Source of the DNA: JBQTHI01 sp052390035
GTDB taxonomy: Bacteria > Actinomycetota > Acidimicrobiia > Spongiisociales > ZC4RG35
NCBI GenBank assembly: GCA_052390035.1
Contig: JBQTHI010000012.1
Span: forward strand, 1 to 64,000
Length of the DNA: 64,000 bases
Reading direction: 5' to 3'
Part shown: one piece after another, positions 34,604-43,468 of the stretch
Position numbering within the stretch: position 1 is the first letter of the stretch
Layout: each line of letters starts with the position of its first letter
Notes under the pieces: generated by a model
Database searches by the model: none
What the model was told of the DNA's origin: nothing
Seen by the model: the letters and a program-made list of their open reading frames with translations, nothing else
Position numbers and translations under genes: made by a program

Positions 34604-35904
34604 GCGACCTCTTCTCGGCCAGGGCGGAAGAGGTGCTGGCTCAGGGTGCCCCGCTCGCCACCCGGATGCGGCCGGTCAGCCTAGGGGAGGTGGTCGGTCA
34701 GCCGGAGATGCTCGGCGCCGGGGCGGCATTCCGACGGTTGGTCGAACAGGGTAGGCCGGTGTCGATGATTCTGTGGGGTCCACCCGGCACCGGCAAGACG
34801 ACCCTGGCCCGGTTGGTGGCCGACCAGAGCAACGCCGTTTTCGAAACCCTGTCGGCCACTTCGGCCGGGGTCAAAGACATCCGTGAGGTGCTGGCCCGCG
34901 CCAGGGAGCGGCTCGCCGGCGAAGAGAAGCGAACTGTTCTGTTCCTAGACGAGATTCACCGATTCGCCAAGAACCAGCAGGATGCACTACTCCCGGGCGT
35001 CGAGGACGGCACTCTCATCCTGGTTGGCGCCACGACCGAGAACCCGTTCTTCGAGGTGAATTCGCCGCTCATCTCCCGCTCCACCATCTTTCGGCTCAAA
35101 CCCCTCGATGCCGCCGACATCACAGTTCTGGTCGACCGCTCTCTCGCCGACGATCGGCGGGGCCTGGGGAGTCTCAAACTTCAGATCGACGACGAGGCGA
35201 AAGCTGCGCTGGCCGGTCGGAGCGGCGGTGACGCCCGGCTAGCCCTCAACGCCCTCGAAGTCGCCGCCCATCTCGCCACCGGAAGGGGGGCGCGGCTGAT
35301 CGAAGCGGCCGACGTGGAAGAGGCCCTACAGCGGCGAATCATCCGTTATGACAAGACCGGCGATCAGCACTACGACGTCATCTCGGCGTTCATCAAGAGC
35401 ATGCGTGGCTCCGACCCTGACGCCGCGGTGTTTTGGCTGCAACTCATGATCAACGCCGGCGAAGATCCCGAGTTCATAGCGCGCCGAATGGTGATTTTCG
35501 CCTCTGAAGACATCGGGCTGGCCGACCCTCAGGCCCTCCCCATCGCGGTGGCCGCCGCTCATGCCCTGGCCTATGTCGGTCTCCCCGAGGCCTCATACAA
35601 CCTCACCCAGGCCTGCCTCTACCTGGCCACCGCCCCCAAGTCGAATTCGGTGGCGATCGCCATCGGGCTCGCCAACGAGGCAGTGGCGGCTGCCGACTCC
35701 CCCCGAGTACCTCTTCATCTTCGCTCGAGTGGGGGGAAGGGTTACATCTACCCGCATGATCGCCCCGGCCATGTGGTCGCCCAGCAATATTGGCCCGATG
35801 GTGATCAACCCCGCATCCTCTACCGACCGGGAGACCTGGGAGATGAAGCCCGGATAAAAGACCGACAAGCCGGAAACGACCGGACGCTGGGCAAAGAGCG
35901 ATGA
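34600..35904 (+). CDS. rarA: Replication-associated recombination ATPase RarA/MgsA
   Basis: 434 residues from GTG 34600, overlapping the aspS stop. AAA+ clamp-loader-like: P-loop GPPGTGKTT, Walker B LFLDEIHRF, sensor ATTENPFFEVN, then the RarA-specific helical tetramer domain (HYDVISAFIKSMRGSDPDAA, EDIGLADP). The C-terminus reads VPLHLRSSGGKGYIYPHD where the family usually has about ten more residues between LHLR and GKGY, a small internal deletion. The protein acts at stalled forks. It is followed by a 4-base overlap with the dehydrogenase gene. Confidence 0.95.
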   Translation: MSDLFSARAEEVLAQGAPLATRMRPVSLGEVVGQPEMLGAGAAFRRLVEQGRPVSMILWGPPGTGKTTLARLVADQSNAVFETLSATSAGVKDIREVLARARERLAGEEKRTVLFLDEIHRFAKNQQDALLPGVEDGTLILVGATTENPFFEVNSPLISRSTIFRLKPLDAADITVLVDRSLADDRRGLGSLKLQIDDEAKAALAGRSGGDARLALNALEVAAHLATGRGARLIEAADVEEALQRRIIRYDKTGDQHYDVISAFIKSMRGSDPDAAVFWLQLMINAGEDPEFIARRMVIFASEDIGLADPQALPIAVAAAHALAYVGLPEASYNLTQACLYLATAPKSNSVAIAIGLANEAVAAADSPRVPLHLRSSGGKGYIYPHDRPGHVVAQQYWPDGDQPRILYRPGDLGDEARIKDRQAGNDRTLGKER

Positions 35905-37148
35905 AAGCGAGGCTGGTGTATTGGCTGCTGATCGTGGCGGCTTGTGCACAATCGCCGGACACCCCATCCTCGGGGACCGTCCATGTCGCTCCGGCGAGTG
36001 GCCCGGTCGTCCCAACTTCGGCCGCTACCACCGCACCCTCAACGACCTCCCCGCAACCAGTGGGCACCACTGCGCCGGAGCCGATCACGACCACCACGAT
36101 CTCCCCGCTCCTCGGACTCGAGCTGGAAACCGTGGTCGATGGGCTTACTCAGCCCGTCCTTCTCCTGAGCCCTCCGGGGGAGTCGCGGCGGATGGTGGTG
36201 GAACGGACCGGGGTGGTGCGGGTGCTCGACCCAACCGGGATCCTCCAGCCCCAGCCCTTTCTCGATTTGCGTGACCGGGTCAACAGCGGCGGCATCGAGC
36301 AAGGTCTTCTGGGCATGGCCTTCCACCCCGATTTTGCCGAGAACGGACGCTTTTTCGTCTACTACTACCGCCAGGGTGTCGAGCAGACACGACTCTCCGA
36401 GTTCACCGTCGGGGAGAAGACCGCGGAGAGCGAACGACCGCTGCTCACCATCGACAAGCCGACGGTACGTCACAACGGCGGGATGCTCCTTTTTGGGCCG
36501 GACCGTTTTCTCTGGCTTTCGCTCGGGGAGGGTGGCGCCGCCTCGATCAATTCCCAGGATCCCTACAGGCTGCTGTCGGCCATCCTCCGCATTGACATCG
36601 ACCAGGGAGAGCCTTATGGCATCCCGCCCGACAACCCCTACCGGGACGGTGGAGGCGCTCCCGAGGTGTGGGCCAAGGGCCTTCGCAACCCGTGGAGATT
36701 CTCGATCGACGGCAACCTGATCTACATCGCCGACGTCGGACATTCGGACTACGAAGAGATCGACGTGGTTCCTCTCGGCGGTGCCCCTTACAATTTCGGA
36801 TGGCTCCGAATGGAAGGCACCCACTGCTTCCAGCGGGGCTGTGATCCGGTGGCGGAGAGCCTCACGCTGCCAGTGGTCGAATACACCCACGCCGATGGAT
36901 GTTCGGTTACCGGCGGATTCGTATACCGAGGGTCTGGCATACCCGAGTTGACCGGCCACTACTTCTACTCGGACTGGTGCGGTGAATGGATCAGGAGCTT
37001 TGTCTATGAGGGAGGGGAGGTTGTCGACCACCAGACCCGGTTCGAGGGAGTGGGTCAGGTCAACAGCTTCGGCCTCGACGGCGACGGCGAGCTCTATGTC
37101 CTCACCTACGACGGCGCAGTCAAAAAGCTCGTCGGGAAACGGCAGTAG
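35901..37148 (+). CDS. Exported PQQ-type sugar dehydrogenase-like lipoprotein
   Basis: 415 residues; ATG 35901 overlaps the rarA stop. N-terminal signal with lipobox-like I-V-A-A-C at about 11-15, so probably a lipoprotein. A Thr/Pro-rich linker (about 25-68) leads to a six-bladed propeller of the soluble aldose dehydrogenase (YliI/Asd, GSDH) family: LLGMAFHPDF, VRHNGG, LRNPWRFSID and CSVTGGFVYRG. The family oxidises sugars with PQQ; cofactor use here is inferred. It is not a usual neighbour of rarA and alaS. Confidence 0.88.
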   Translation: MKARLVYWLLIVAACAQSPDTPSSGTVHVAPASGPVVPTSAATTAPSTTSPQPVGTTAPEPITTTTISPLLGLELETVVDGLTQPVLLLSPPGESRRMVVERTGVVRVLDPTGILQPQPFLDLRDRVNSGGIEQGLLGMAFHPDFAENGRFFVYYYRQGVEQTRLSEFTVGEKTAESERPLLTIDKPTVRHNGGMLLFGPDRFLWLSLGEGGAASINSQDPYRLLSAILRIDIDQGEPYGIPPDNPYRDGGGAPEVWAKGLRNPWRFSIDGNLIYIADVGHSDYEEIDVVPLGGAPYNFGWLRMEGTHCFQRGCDPVAESLTLPVVEYTHADGCSVTGGFVYRGSGIPELTGHYFYSDWCGEWIRSFVYEGGEVVDHQTRFEGVGQVNSFGLDGDGELYVLTYDGAVKKLVGKRQ

Positions 37149-37160
37149 TCTCGGATCTCG

Positions 37161-37331
37161 ATGCTCGATCGGATCTGGTGGTTCGTGGCAGGGCTGGTCG
37201 CCGGGGCCGTGGTCACCGTGCGCGCCCTGGGCCGTAAGCCAGGGCTGGCGGACCTTCGAGCGGCGTCCACCGTCACCGCGGCCGATGTGCTCGCCCTGAC
37301 CGCTCGACTGGTGAGGCCCAAGAACCCCTGA
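37161..37331 (+). CDS. Small membrane protein upstream of alaS, 56 residues
   Basis: ATG 37161 to TGA 37329-37331. The N-terminus (MLDRIWWFVAGLVAGAVVTV) is one membrane helix with a Trp pair at its edge; the rest is a short basic, Ala-rich cytoplasmic tail. In Streptomyces and relatives, small YtxH/DUF6167-like membrane proteins precede alaS, and this one has the same place and shape. No ribosome-binding site is evident. It fills the gap between the dehydrogenase and alaS. Function unknown. Confidence 0.6.
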   Translation: MLDRIWWFVAGLVAGAVVTVRALGRKPGLADLRAASTVTAADVLALTARLVRPKNP

Positions 37332-37356
37332 GGCCAATTGGCTTGGGACCGATCGG

Positions 37357-37362
37357 TAACCT
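37357..37362 (+). promoter_or_regulatory. -10 box before alaS
   Basis: TAACCT within GGTAACCTGGC, 11 bases before the alaS ATG; the same 11-mer at the same spacing precedes ruvC. No Shine-Dalgarno. Confidence 0.4.
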
Positions 37363-37373
37363 GGCTCATCCCG

Positions 37374-40001
37374 ATGGACAGCCACCAGATTCGCCGCACG
37401 TTTCTCGACTTCTTCGTCGAGCGGGGCCATGTCATTCGTCCATCGGCTTCGCTGATCCCCCTCGACCCGACATTGCTCCTCACCAACGCCGGGATGGTCC
37501 CCTTCAAGCCCTATTTCTTGGGGGAGGAGCCGGCACCGTATCGGCGGGCGGTCACCGTCCAGAAAGTTGCCCGCACCGTCGACATCGACATCATCGGGAC
37601 CACCGAGCGGCATCTCTCCTTCTTCGAGATGCTGGGCAACTTCAGTTTTGGCGACTACTTCAAGGAGTCAGCGATCGCTTGGGCCTATGAGCTGGTCACG
37701 ACCCGCTTCGGCCTCGATCCCGACCGGCTCTGGTTCACGGTGTATGAGACCGACGAGGAAGCCAAGGCGATATGGATCGACCAGGTCGGAGTCCCCGAGG
37801 AGAGGGTGCAGCTCGGAGGCCGAGACAACTTCTGGCAGATGGGGGTGCCGGGGCCGTGCGGACCGTGTTCGGAGATCTTTTACGACCGAGGACCAAGCCA
37901 CGGGTCGGCGGGTGGGCCGATCGGAGGCGGTGAAGAGAGGTTCGTTGAAATCTGGAACCTCGTCTTCATGCAGAACATTCAAGACGAGCCCTACCACGTC
38001 ATCGGGGACCTTCCTGCCAAGAACATCGACACGGGTATGGGGCTCGAACGGATGGCGGCGGTGCTGCAGGACGTGAGCAACGTTTTCGAAACCGATGCGA
38101 TTCAGCCGACGCTCGACACCGCCGCCCGCACCACCGGGGTGGCATATGGCGCCGCCCCCGGGTCGGATGTCTCGCTGCGGATCCTGGCCGATCACGGCCG
38201 AACCATGACGATGTTGATCGGTGACGGGGTGGTCCCGTCCAACGAGGGGCGGGGATATGTGCTGCGTCGCATACTTCGCCGGGCGGTACGTCACGCCTGG
38301 CAGCTTGACCATCACGATCGCGCCAGGTTGATCACCCCCGCCCTGGTCGAGTCGGTCGTGGCCAACCTTGGCGACTCTTATCCGGACCTGGTCGATCGGG
38401 CCGGCCTCATCATGTCGATCGTCGAGCGCGAGGAGTCAGCCTTTCGGAGGACGCTGGCCTCCGGTCATCAGCTGCTCGATGTCGAGCTTGAGGGAAAGTC
38501 GAGCCTGGCGGGAAGCGTCGCCTTCCGGCTGCACGACACCTATGGATTCCCGATAGAGCTGACCACCGAGATCGCCACCGAGCGCGGGGTCGAGGTCGAC
38601 CGCCATGGGTTTGACGAGGAGATGGCGGCGCAGCGGGACCGAGCGCGCAAGGCCTGGCGGGGCGGTGACACCATCGCCGCCGGTCAGCTCTACACCAGGG
38701 TCCTCGACGAGGTGGGACTAACTCGATTCACCGGTTATGAGCTCGAAGCCGATCGGGGCCGGGTATTGGCCATCCTGCGCGAAGGAGAGTCGGTCGAACG
38801 AGCCCATGCCGGCCAGGAAGTCGAGGTCTTCTGTGACACATCGCCTTTTTATGGTGAATCGGGGGGACAGGTGGGTGACACCGGATCGATTGTCACCGGC
38901 ACCGGGGTGCTGGCGGTGAACGACACCCAGCTCGCCGTCGCGGGGCTTCACAGTCACCGCGGAAAGATCACCTCGGGGCACCTCGAGACCGGCCAGGACG
39001 CTGAGCTGGCGATCGACAGCCCCAGACGAGAGCGAATTCGCAAATCGCATACCGGCACCCACGTCCTCCATTGGGCGCTGCGAGCGGTGCTCGGGTCTCA
39101 TGCCCATCAAGCCGGTTCCCTGGTTGAAGCTGGGCGGCTCCGCTTTGACTTCTCCCACTTTGCCGCGGTGGCCGCCCCCGAACTGGCCGAGGTCGAATCC
39201 CTGGCCAACCAACGCCTCATCGAGAACGGAACCGTGACCACCCGCATCACGAGCAAGGAGGAGGCCGAGCGGCAAGGGGCACTCGCCTTCTTCGGGGACA
39301 AATACGGCGACACCGTCCGGCTTGTCCGGATTGGCGGCTTCTCGGTTGAGCTGTGCGGAGGCACCCATACCCACACGGCCGGCCAGGTCGGCCCACTCCT
39401 GGTGATCGGTGAGGCATCGATCGGATCCAACCTTCGTCGCGTGGAGGCCCTCACCGGGGATTTCGCCTATCGCCAGCTCACCGAGTGGCGGGCAGACCTC
39501 ACGACAGCCGGACGTGCGCTGCGCGCCGCCCCATCGGAGGTGCCCGACCGGGTTAGGACCCTGCTCGGCCGGATCGAGGAACTAGAGGACAGTCTCGACC
39601 GTTATCGACAGCGCGATCGAGAGTCGGCCGCCGCCGACCTCGTTTCGCGGTCGCAGCAAGTCGGGGCGACCGCCTTGCTGGTGGAAAGCTGGCCCGACCT
39701 CAACCCCGAACAGCTGCGCCTGTTGGCCCTCGCTGTACGCGACCGTCTCAACGCGGGAGTGATCGTCATTGGCTCGACCACCGACGGGAAAGGGTCCCTG
39801 GTGGCGACGGTCAGCCCCGAGCTGGTCGCCGAGGGGATCTCGGCCGCCGATCTGGCGGCGGTGGGGGCCAAGGTGCTCGGCGGTGGGGGCAGTCGCGATC
39901 CCGCCCTCGCCCAAGCCGGCGGTCCGCAGGGTGGCAGGCTGGCGGCCGCCCTGGACGCGGTCAGGGAGGCGGCCGCCGCCCGGCTCACCGTTCGATCTTG
40001 A
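37374..40001 (+). CDS. alaS: Alanyl-tRNA synthetase
   Basis: 875 residues from ATG 37374 (family start MDSHQIRRTFLDFF). Class II catalytic core (about 1-240), tRNA-recognition helices, editing domain with H-T-G-T-H-V-L-H and zinc ligands C-G-G-T-H, coiled segment near 720-745, and C-terminal C-Ala domain ending LGGGGSRDPALAQAGG. Charges tRNA-Ala and clears Ser/Gly errors. Its stop overlaps the TTG of ruvX. Confidence 0.98.
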   Translation: MDSHQIRRTFLDFFVERGHVIRPSASLIPLDPTLLLTNAGMVPFKPYFLGEEPAPYRRAVTVQKVARTVDIDIIGTTERHLSFFEMLGNFSFGDYFKESAIAWAYELVTTRFGLDPDRLWFTVYETDEEAKAIWIDQVGVPEERVQLGGRDNFWQMGVPGPCGPCSEIFYDRGPSHGSAGGPIGGGEERFVEIWNLVFMQNIQDEPYHVIGDLPAKNIDTGMGLERMAAVLQDVSNVFETDAIQPTLDTAARTTGVAYGAAPGSDVSLRILADHGRTMTMLIGDGVVPSNEGRGYVLRRILRRAVRHAWQLDHHDRARLITPALVESVVANLGDSYPDLVDRAGLIMSIVEREESAFRRTLASGHQLLDVELEGKSSLAGSVAFRLHDTYGFPIELTTEIATERGVEVDRHGFDEEMAAQRDRARKAWRGGDTIAAGQLYTRVLDEVGLTRFTGYELEADRGRVLAILREGESVERAHAGQEVEVFCDTSPFYGESGGQVGDTGSIVTGTGVLAVNDTQLAVAGLHSHRGKITSGHLETGQDAELAIDSPRRERIRKSHTGTHVLHWALRAVLGSHAHQAGSLVEAGRLRFDFSHFAAVAAPELAEVESLANQRLIENGTVTTRITSKEEAERQGALAFFGDKYGDTVRLVRIGGFSVELCGGTHTHTAGQVGPLLVIGEASIGSNLRRVEALTGDFAYRQLTEWRADLTTAGRALRAAPSEVPDRVRTLLGRIEELEDSLDRYRQRDRESAAADLVSRSQQVGATALLVESWPDLNPEQLRLLALAVRDRLNAGVIVIGSTTDGKGSLVATVSPELVAEGISAADLAAVGAKVLGGGGSRDPALAQAGGPQGGRLAAALDAVREAAAARLTVRS

Positions 40002-40420
40002 GCAGCTCCGGCGGCGGCGGGCGAATCCTCGGGGTCGATCACGGCTCCAGACGGGTCGGGGTGGCCGTATCCGATTCACTTCACATCACCGCCCAACCGC
40101 TTGAGGTGGTGGAGCGAAACCGCGCCGTCGCCCGGATCGTCGAACTTGCCTCCCGCTACGAGGTGGACACCATCGTCGTTGGGCTTCCCACCTCCCTCGA
40201 CGGAACCGAACGGATGGCAGCCACGGCGGCCCGGGCATTTGCCGCCGACCTGGGTGCCGCCACCGGTTTGCCGGTGGAAATGGTCGACGAACGCTTTACC
40301 TCCTCGACGGCGGAGAAGGTGATGTTGGAGGGCGGTATCAGGCGGAGACGCCGCCGCCAAAACATCGATAAGGTCGCCGCCGCCATTATCCTCCAGACCT
40401 TCCTGGACCGCTCTCGATGA
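39998..40420 (+). CDS. ruvX: RuvX/YqgF-family RNase H-fold nuclease
   Basis: 140 residues from TTG 39998 (TTGA overlap with alaS). RNase H-like fold: ILGVDHGSRRVGVAVSD with the first Asp, IVVGLPTSLDG, and VDERFTS with the acidic residue, and IDKVAAAIILQTFL near the end. Family members take part in pre-16S rRNA processing and are essential in some bacteria. The alaS-ruvX-mltG order is conserved in bacteria. Confidence 0.95.
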   Translation: MSSSGGGGRILGVDHGSRRVGVAVSDSLHITAQPLEVVERNRAVARIVELASRYEVDTIVVGLPTSLDGTERMAATAARAFAADLGAATGLPVEMVDERFTSSTAEKVMLEGGIRRRRRRQNIDKVAAAIILQTFLDRSR

Positions 40421-41496
40421 GTCCTTCTTCCATTTTTCAGTCGCGGTGGGTTCGCGTCGCCCTCGGGTTGGGGGTGAGCGCCTTTGTCGTGGTGGTGACT
40501 GCCACAGGTTTGGCGCGCCTGATCGGCGGCGCGGTTGGCAATGACCGAGCCGCATCGACCGCCGTTTCGGTTGCCCCCGGCCTCGACATCGAAGTCACCA
40601 TCCCGGCGGGTGCCAGTGGCCGTCAGATCGGCAACATCCTTGCCGAGGCAGGGGTGATCGACTCGGCCAACGAGTTCGAGTTGACGGTTCGTGACCAGGG
40701 GATCGCCAATCAGCTTCGCGCCGGAACCTATCAGCTCATCACCGGGATGGCCGTGGCAGATGTCCTGCCTGTGCTGCTCCGCGGCCCTGTCGCCGATGCC
40801 TATCGCGTCACGGTTCCCGAGGGTCTTAGGGTCACCGAAATCATCGACGTGTTGGCCGAAGTCTCCAGCATCCCCCGCCAAGACTTCGAGTCGGCATTGA
40901 CCGACGGTGGGGTTGTGGCCGAACTCCGGGCCATGCCGGCCGATCCAACCCTGGCTGATTGGGAGGGTCTGCTCTTCCCCGACACCTACGAGTTCTTACG
41001 CGGCACTCCTGCCGCCGAAGTGTTGCAAGTCCTGGCCGACACCATGCGCGAACGGGTCGGCACGGTCGACTGGACCGGCTTGACCGACGCCGGATTTGAC
41101 GTTTATCAAGGAATCATCATCGCCTCCTTGATCGAGTCGGAGGTGAAGGTGGCCGAGGAGCGGCCGCTCGTTTCCAGCGTCATCTTCAACCGGATAAACG
41201 AGGGGATGCCCCTCCAGATCGACGCCTCGGTCCTCTACGGCTTGAGTACCCGCGATGTGAGCCTGTTCGACAACGAGTCCGACACGCCGTACAACCTTTA
41301 CAAGTATCTGGGCCTCCCACCTACCCCGATCGGCGCCCCCGGGCGGGCGTCGCTCGAAGCGGCCGCCGGCCCGGTCGTTAGCGATTACCTGTTCTACGTG
41401 CTTTCGACCGCCGAAGGCGGACACACCTTCGCCGTGACGTACGACGAACATCTAGCCAACATCGAGCGGTCCCGGGCCGAGGGGATCATCCCTTAA
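40417..41496 (+). CDS. mltG: Endolytic murein transglycosylase MltG
   Basis: 359 residues; ATG overlaps the ruvX stop. One N-terminal membrane helix (about 12-36), a LysM-like region (VTIPAGASGRQIGNILAEAGVI), then the YceG catalytic domain with the active Glu in ASLIESEVKVAEER and the VIFNRI, LQIDASVLYGL, PPTPIGAPG segments. It cuts nascent glycan strands and limits their length, outside the membrane. Confidence 0.96.
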   Translation: MSPSSIFQSRWVRVALGLGVSAFVVVVTATGLARLIGGAVGNDRAASTAVSVAPGLDIEVTIPAGASGRQIGNILAEAGVIDSANEFELTVRDQGIANQLRAGTYQLITGMAVADVLPVLLRGPVADAYRVTVPEGLRVTEIIDVLAEVSSIPRQDFESALTDGGVVAELRAMPADPTLADWEGLLFPDTYEFLRGTPAAEVLQVLADTMRERVGTVDWTGLTDAGFDVYQGIIIASLIESEVKVAEERPLVSSVIFNRINEGMPLQIDASVLYGLSTRDVSLFDNESDTPYNLYKYLGLPPTPIGAPGRASLEAAAGPVVSDYLFYVLSTAEGGHTFAVTYDEHLANIERSRAEGIIP

Positions 41497-41505
41497 CAGG
41501 GCTCT

Positions 41506-41511
41506 TATCCT
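41506..41511 (+). promoter_or_regulatory. -10 box before aroE
   Basis: TATCCT is six bases before the ATG at 41518, consistent with transcription starting on the start codon. Confidence 0.45.
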
Positions 41512-41517
41512 CGGGAG

Positions 41518-42285
41518 ATGAGGTTGGTCCTTATCGGCGACCCCGTCGCCCACTCCCTTTCCCCTCGAATTCATCAGGCAGCCTTGGATCACCTTGGGAT
41601 CAGCGGAAGTTACGAAGCCCGCCGGGTCGGAGCGGCCGGGGTCCGGGCGGCTTTTCGGGAACTCCGAGACGGTGAAATCGACGGGATCAACGTCACCATG
41701 CCTCATAAGGCCTTGGCCGCCTCGCTCTGCGACCGGCTCGATCCTCTCGCGGCCCGGGCCGGATCGGTCAACACCGTGTGGCGTCGAGACGGAAATGTGG
41801 AAGGCACATCAACCGACATCACCGGGATGAAGGACGCCTGGAACGGGCTTCCCGGTATTGGCCCGGTGCTGATTCTGGGGGCCGGGGGAGCCGCCGCGGC
41901 CAGTTGCATCGCCCTGGCCAGCCGCCCCACCTACATCTCGGCCCGCCGGCCGGGCACCGGCCGCCAATTGGGTGACCGGACCGGCCTTGATCTCGGCGAG
42001 GTCTTGTGGGGGGTAGCGGTGGTGGGAGCGGTGGTCGTCAATTGCACCCCCCTCGGTATGAAGGGCGAAACATTGCCACCGCTGGTTCTGGAGCTGGGTT
42101 CGGGCCTATTCGATCTCGCCTACGGCCCCGAAACGACTCCGGCCGCAGCTTCGGTAAGGGCCGCCGGCCACCAGGTGGTCGAGGGGCGCGAGCTTCTGGT
42201 GCGCCAGGCCGCACGCTCTTTTGCGATTTGGACCGACCGTCCGGCTCCCCTTGCAATGATGCGCTTGGCTGTGGAAAATCCCTAA
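41518..42285 (+). CDS. aroE: Shikimate dehydrogenase
   Basis: 255 residues from ATG 41518. Substrate-binding S-L-S in AHSLSPRIH, catalytic Lys in VTMPHKA, the Asp in STDITGM, and a Rossmann loop ILGAGGAAAASC. It reduces 3-dehydroshikimate with NADPH. Shorter than E. coli AroE by some 15 residues, mostly in loops. It is the first of three shikimate genes in the window (aroE, aroC, aroB). Confidence 0.95.
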   Translation: MRLVLIGDPVAHSLSPRIHQAALDHLGISGSYEARRVGAAGVRAAFRELRDGEIDGINVTMPHKALAASLCDRLDPLAARAGSVNTVWRRDGNVEGTSTDITGMKDAWNGLPGIGPVLILGAGGAAAASCIALASRPTYISARRPGTGRQLGDRTGLDLGEVLWGVAVVGAVVVNCTPLGMKGETLPPLVLELGSGLFDLAYGPETTPAAASVRAAGHQVVEGRELLVRQAARSFAIWTDRPAPLAMMRLAVENP

Positions 42286-42343
42286 AGCAGGCTTGTTGCT
42301 GCGCCGAATCCAACGCCATAACCCCGAAGAGAAGGTTCCAGCC

Positions 42344-43444
42344 ATGTCGTTGACCGGGCATCTTGATGTTTTTCCGCTGGAGGAAGTTCTCCGCCTGCTG
42401 GCGCGCTCGTACAAGAGCGGCTGCTTGCGGGTCGACTCGGCGGAAGTGCACGGTCGGATCTTCCTCAATAGCGGTTCGCTCTCCTTCGCCACAGTGGGGA
42501 CGGATGACGAGCTCCGGCGGCAGCTTATTTCGTCCGAGTTGGTCGGCGAGGAGGCCCTGCGGGCGGCTGAGATCGGCGGTCGATCACTATCTGGGTCCAC
42601 CCTCAATGCCAACCAGCTTGGGGACCTCTTTCGCGAGGAGATAGTCGAAAGTCTTTATCGGATTCGCCGACCGGGGCGGGGCCAGTTTGTGTTCAACGTG
42701 GACGTAGCGCCTCGCTACCGGAGCGAAGAAGTGTTCGACGTGGAATTGTGCGTGTCGGAAGCCGATCGGCGAGCGGCAGAATGGGCGGATGTCGAGTCGG
42801 TGATCCCGACCATCGACCTGAACCTGCGGATCGCCCCCAACGCTCCCAACAATGAGCCGGTGACGCTCGCTCCTAACACCTGGCGGCTGATTGCCAGCTT
42901 CGAGGGGACTTCGTCGGTGCGGGCCCTTTCCGATCGCCTCGGTCTGAGCCGATTCCGTACGGCGAAGGATCTCACCGCCTTGGTGCGCGCCGGACTTGTG
43001 GAACCGGTCGTGACGGCCCCGGCAGCCGAGGCACCCCGGGTGACCTTGGCACCTGAACCGGTCGCCGAGATGGTCCCGCCCGAGCGGGTTGCCGAGTCAC
43101 CGGGCGAAGTAAGTCATGACAGAGGGTGGTGGACGGAACCGGTTGATGAGCCCGTTACCGCCGAGGAGGGACCCGCCGAAGAGACGTTCACAGAGGAACC
43201 AGTCGCCGGTGAGACCACCCTCGCCGAATCAGGGGTACCCCGGGCATTTGAGCCATCGGCCGATCAACCCTCGGGGGAGGCTGCCGAGACCGCACCTACC
43301 GAGGAGGAATCCAGGGAGTCGTTTCTCGACAAAGTCTTCGCCCAACTCAATGAAAGCCCCGAGAGCCCCGCTAACGAATCGTCGACGGTCGGACATGGCT
43401 TTCTCAAGCGGAGGCGGATGAGTTCGGTCGGGCTCGACGACTAA
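42344..43444 (+). CDS. DUF4388-domain protein with acidic C-terminus
   Basis: 366 residues from ATG 42344, which has GAAGG upstream; the frame is open further upstream without support. Residues 1-110 are a DUF4388 (PatA N-terminal-like) domain: LTGHLDVFPLEEVLRLLARSYKSG, then GRIFLNSGSLSFA and DLFREEIVESLYRI. A middle winged-helix-like segment follows (TWRLIASFEGTSSVRALSDRLGLS). The last 140 residues are Glu/Pro-rich and probably disordered, ending in basic FLKRRRM. DUF4388 proteins often act in gliding, pilus or GTPase-linked regulation; prepilin peptidase is the next gene. Confidence 0.85.
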   Translation: MSLTGHLDVFPLEEVLRLLARSYKSGCLRVDSAEVHGRIFLNSGSLSFATVGTDDELRRQLISSELVGEEALRAAEIGGRSLSGSTLNANQLGDLFREEIVESLYRIRRPGRGQFVFNVDVAPRYRSEEVFDVELCVSEADRRAAEWADVESVIPTIDLNLRIAPNAPNNEPVTLAPNTWRLIASFEGTSSVRALSDRLGLSRFRTAKDLTALVRAGLVEPVVTAPAAEAPRVTLAPEPVAEMVPPERVAESPGEVSHDRGWWTEPVDEPVTAEEGPAEETFTEEPVAGETTLAESGVPRAFEPSADQPSGEAAETAPTEEESRESFLDKVFAQLNESPESPANESSTVGHGFLKRRRMSSVGLDD

Positions 43445-43451
43445 AGCGCTC

Positions 43452-43457
43452 TAACGT
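43452..43457 (+). promoter_or_regulatory. -10 box before the prepilin peptidase gene
   Basis: TAACGT lies 11 bases before the GTG at 43469, the same spacing as in front of ruvC and alaS. Confidence 0.35.
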
Positions 43458-43468
43458 CCTCGCCCGAG

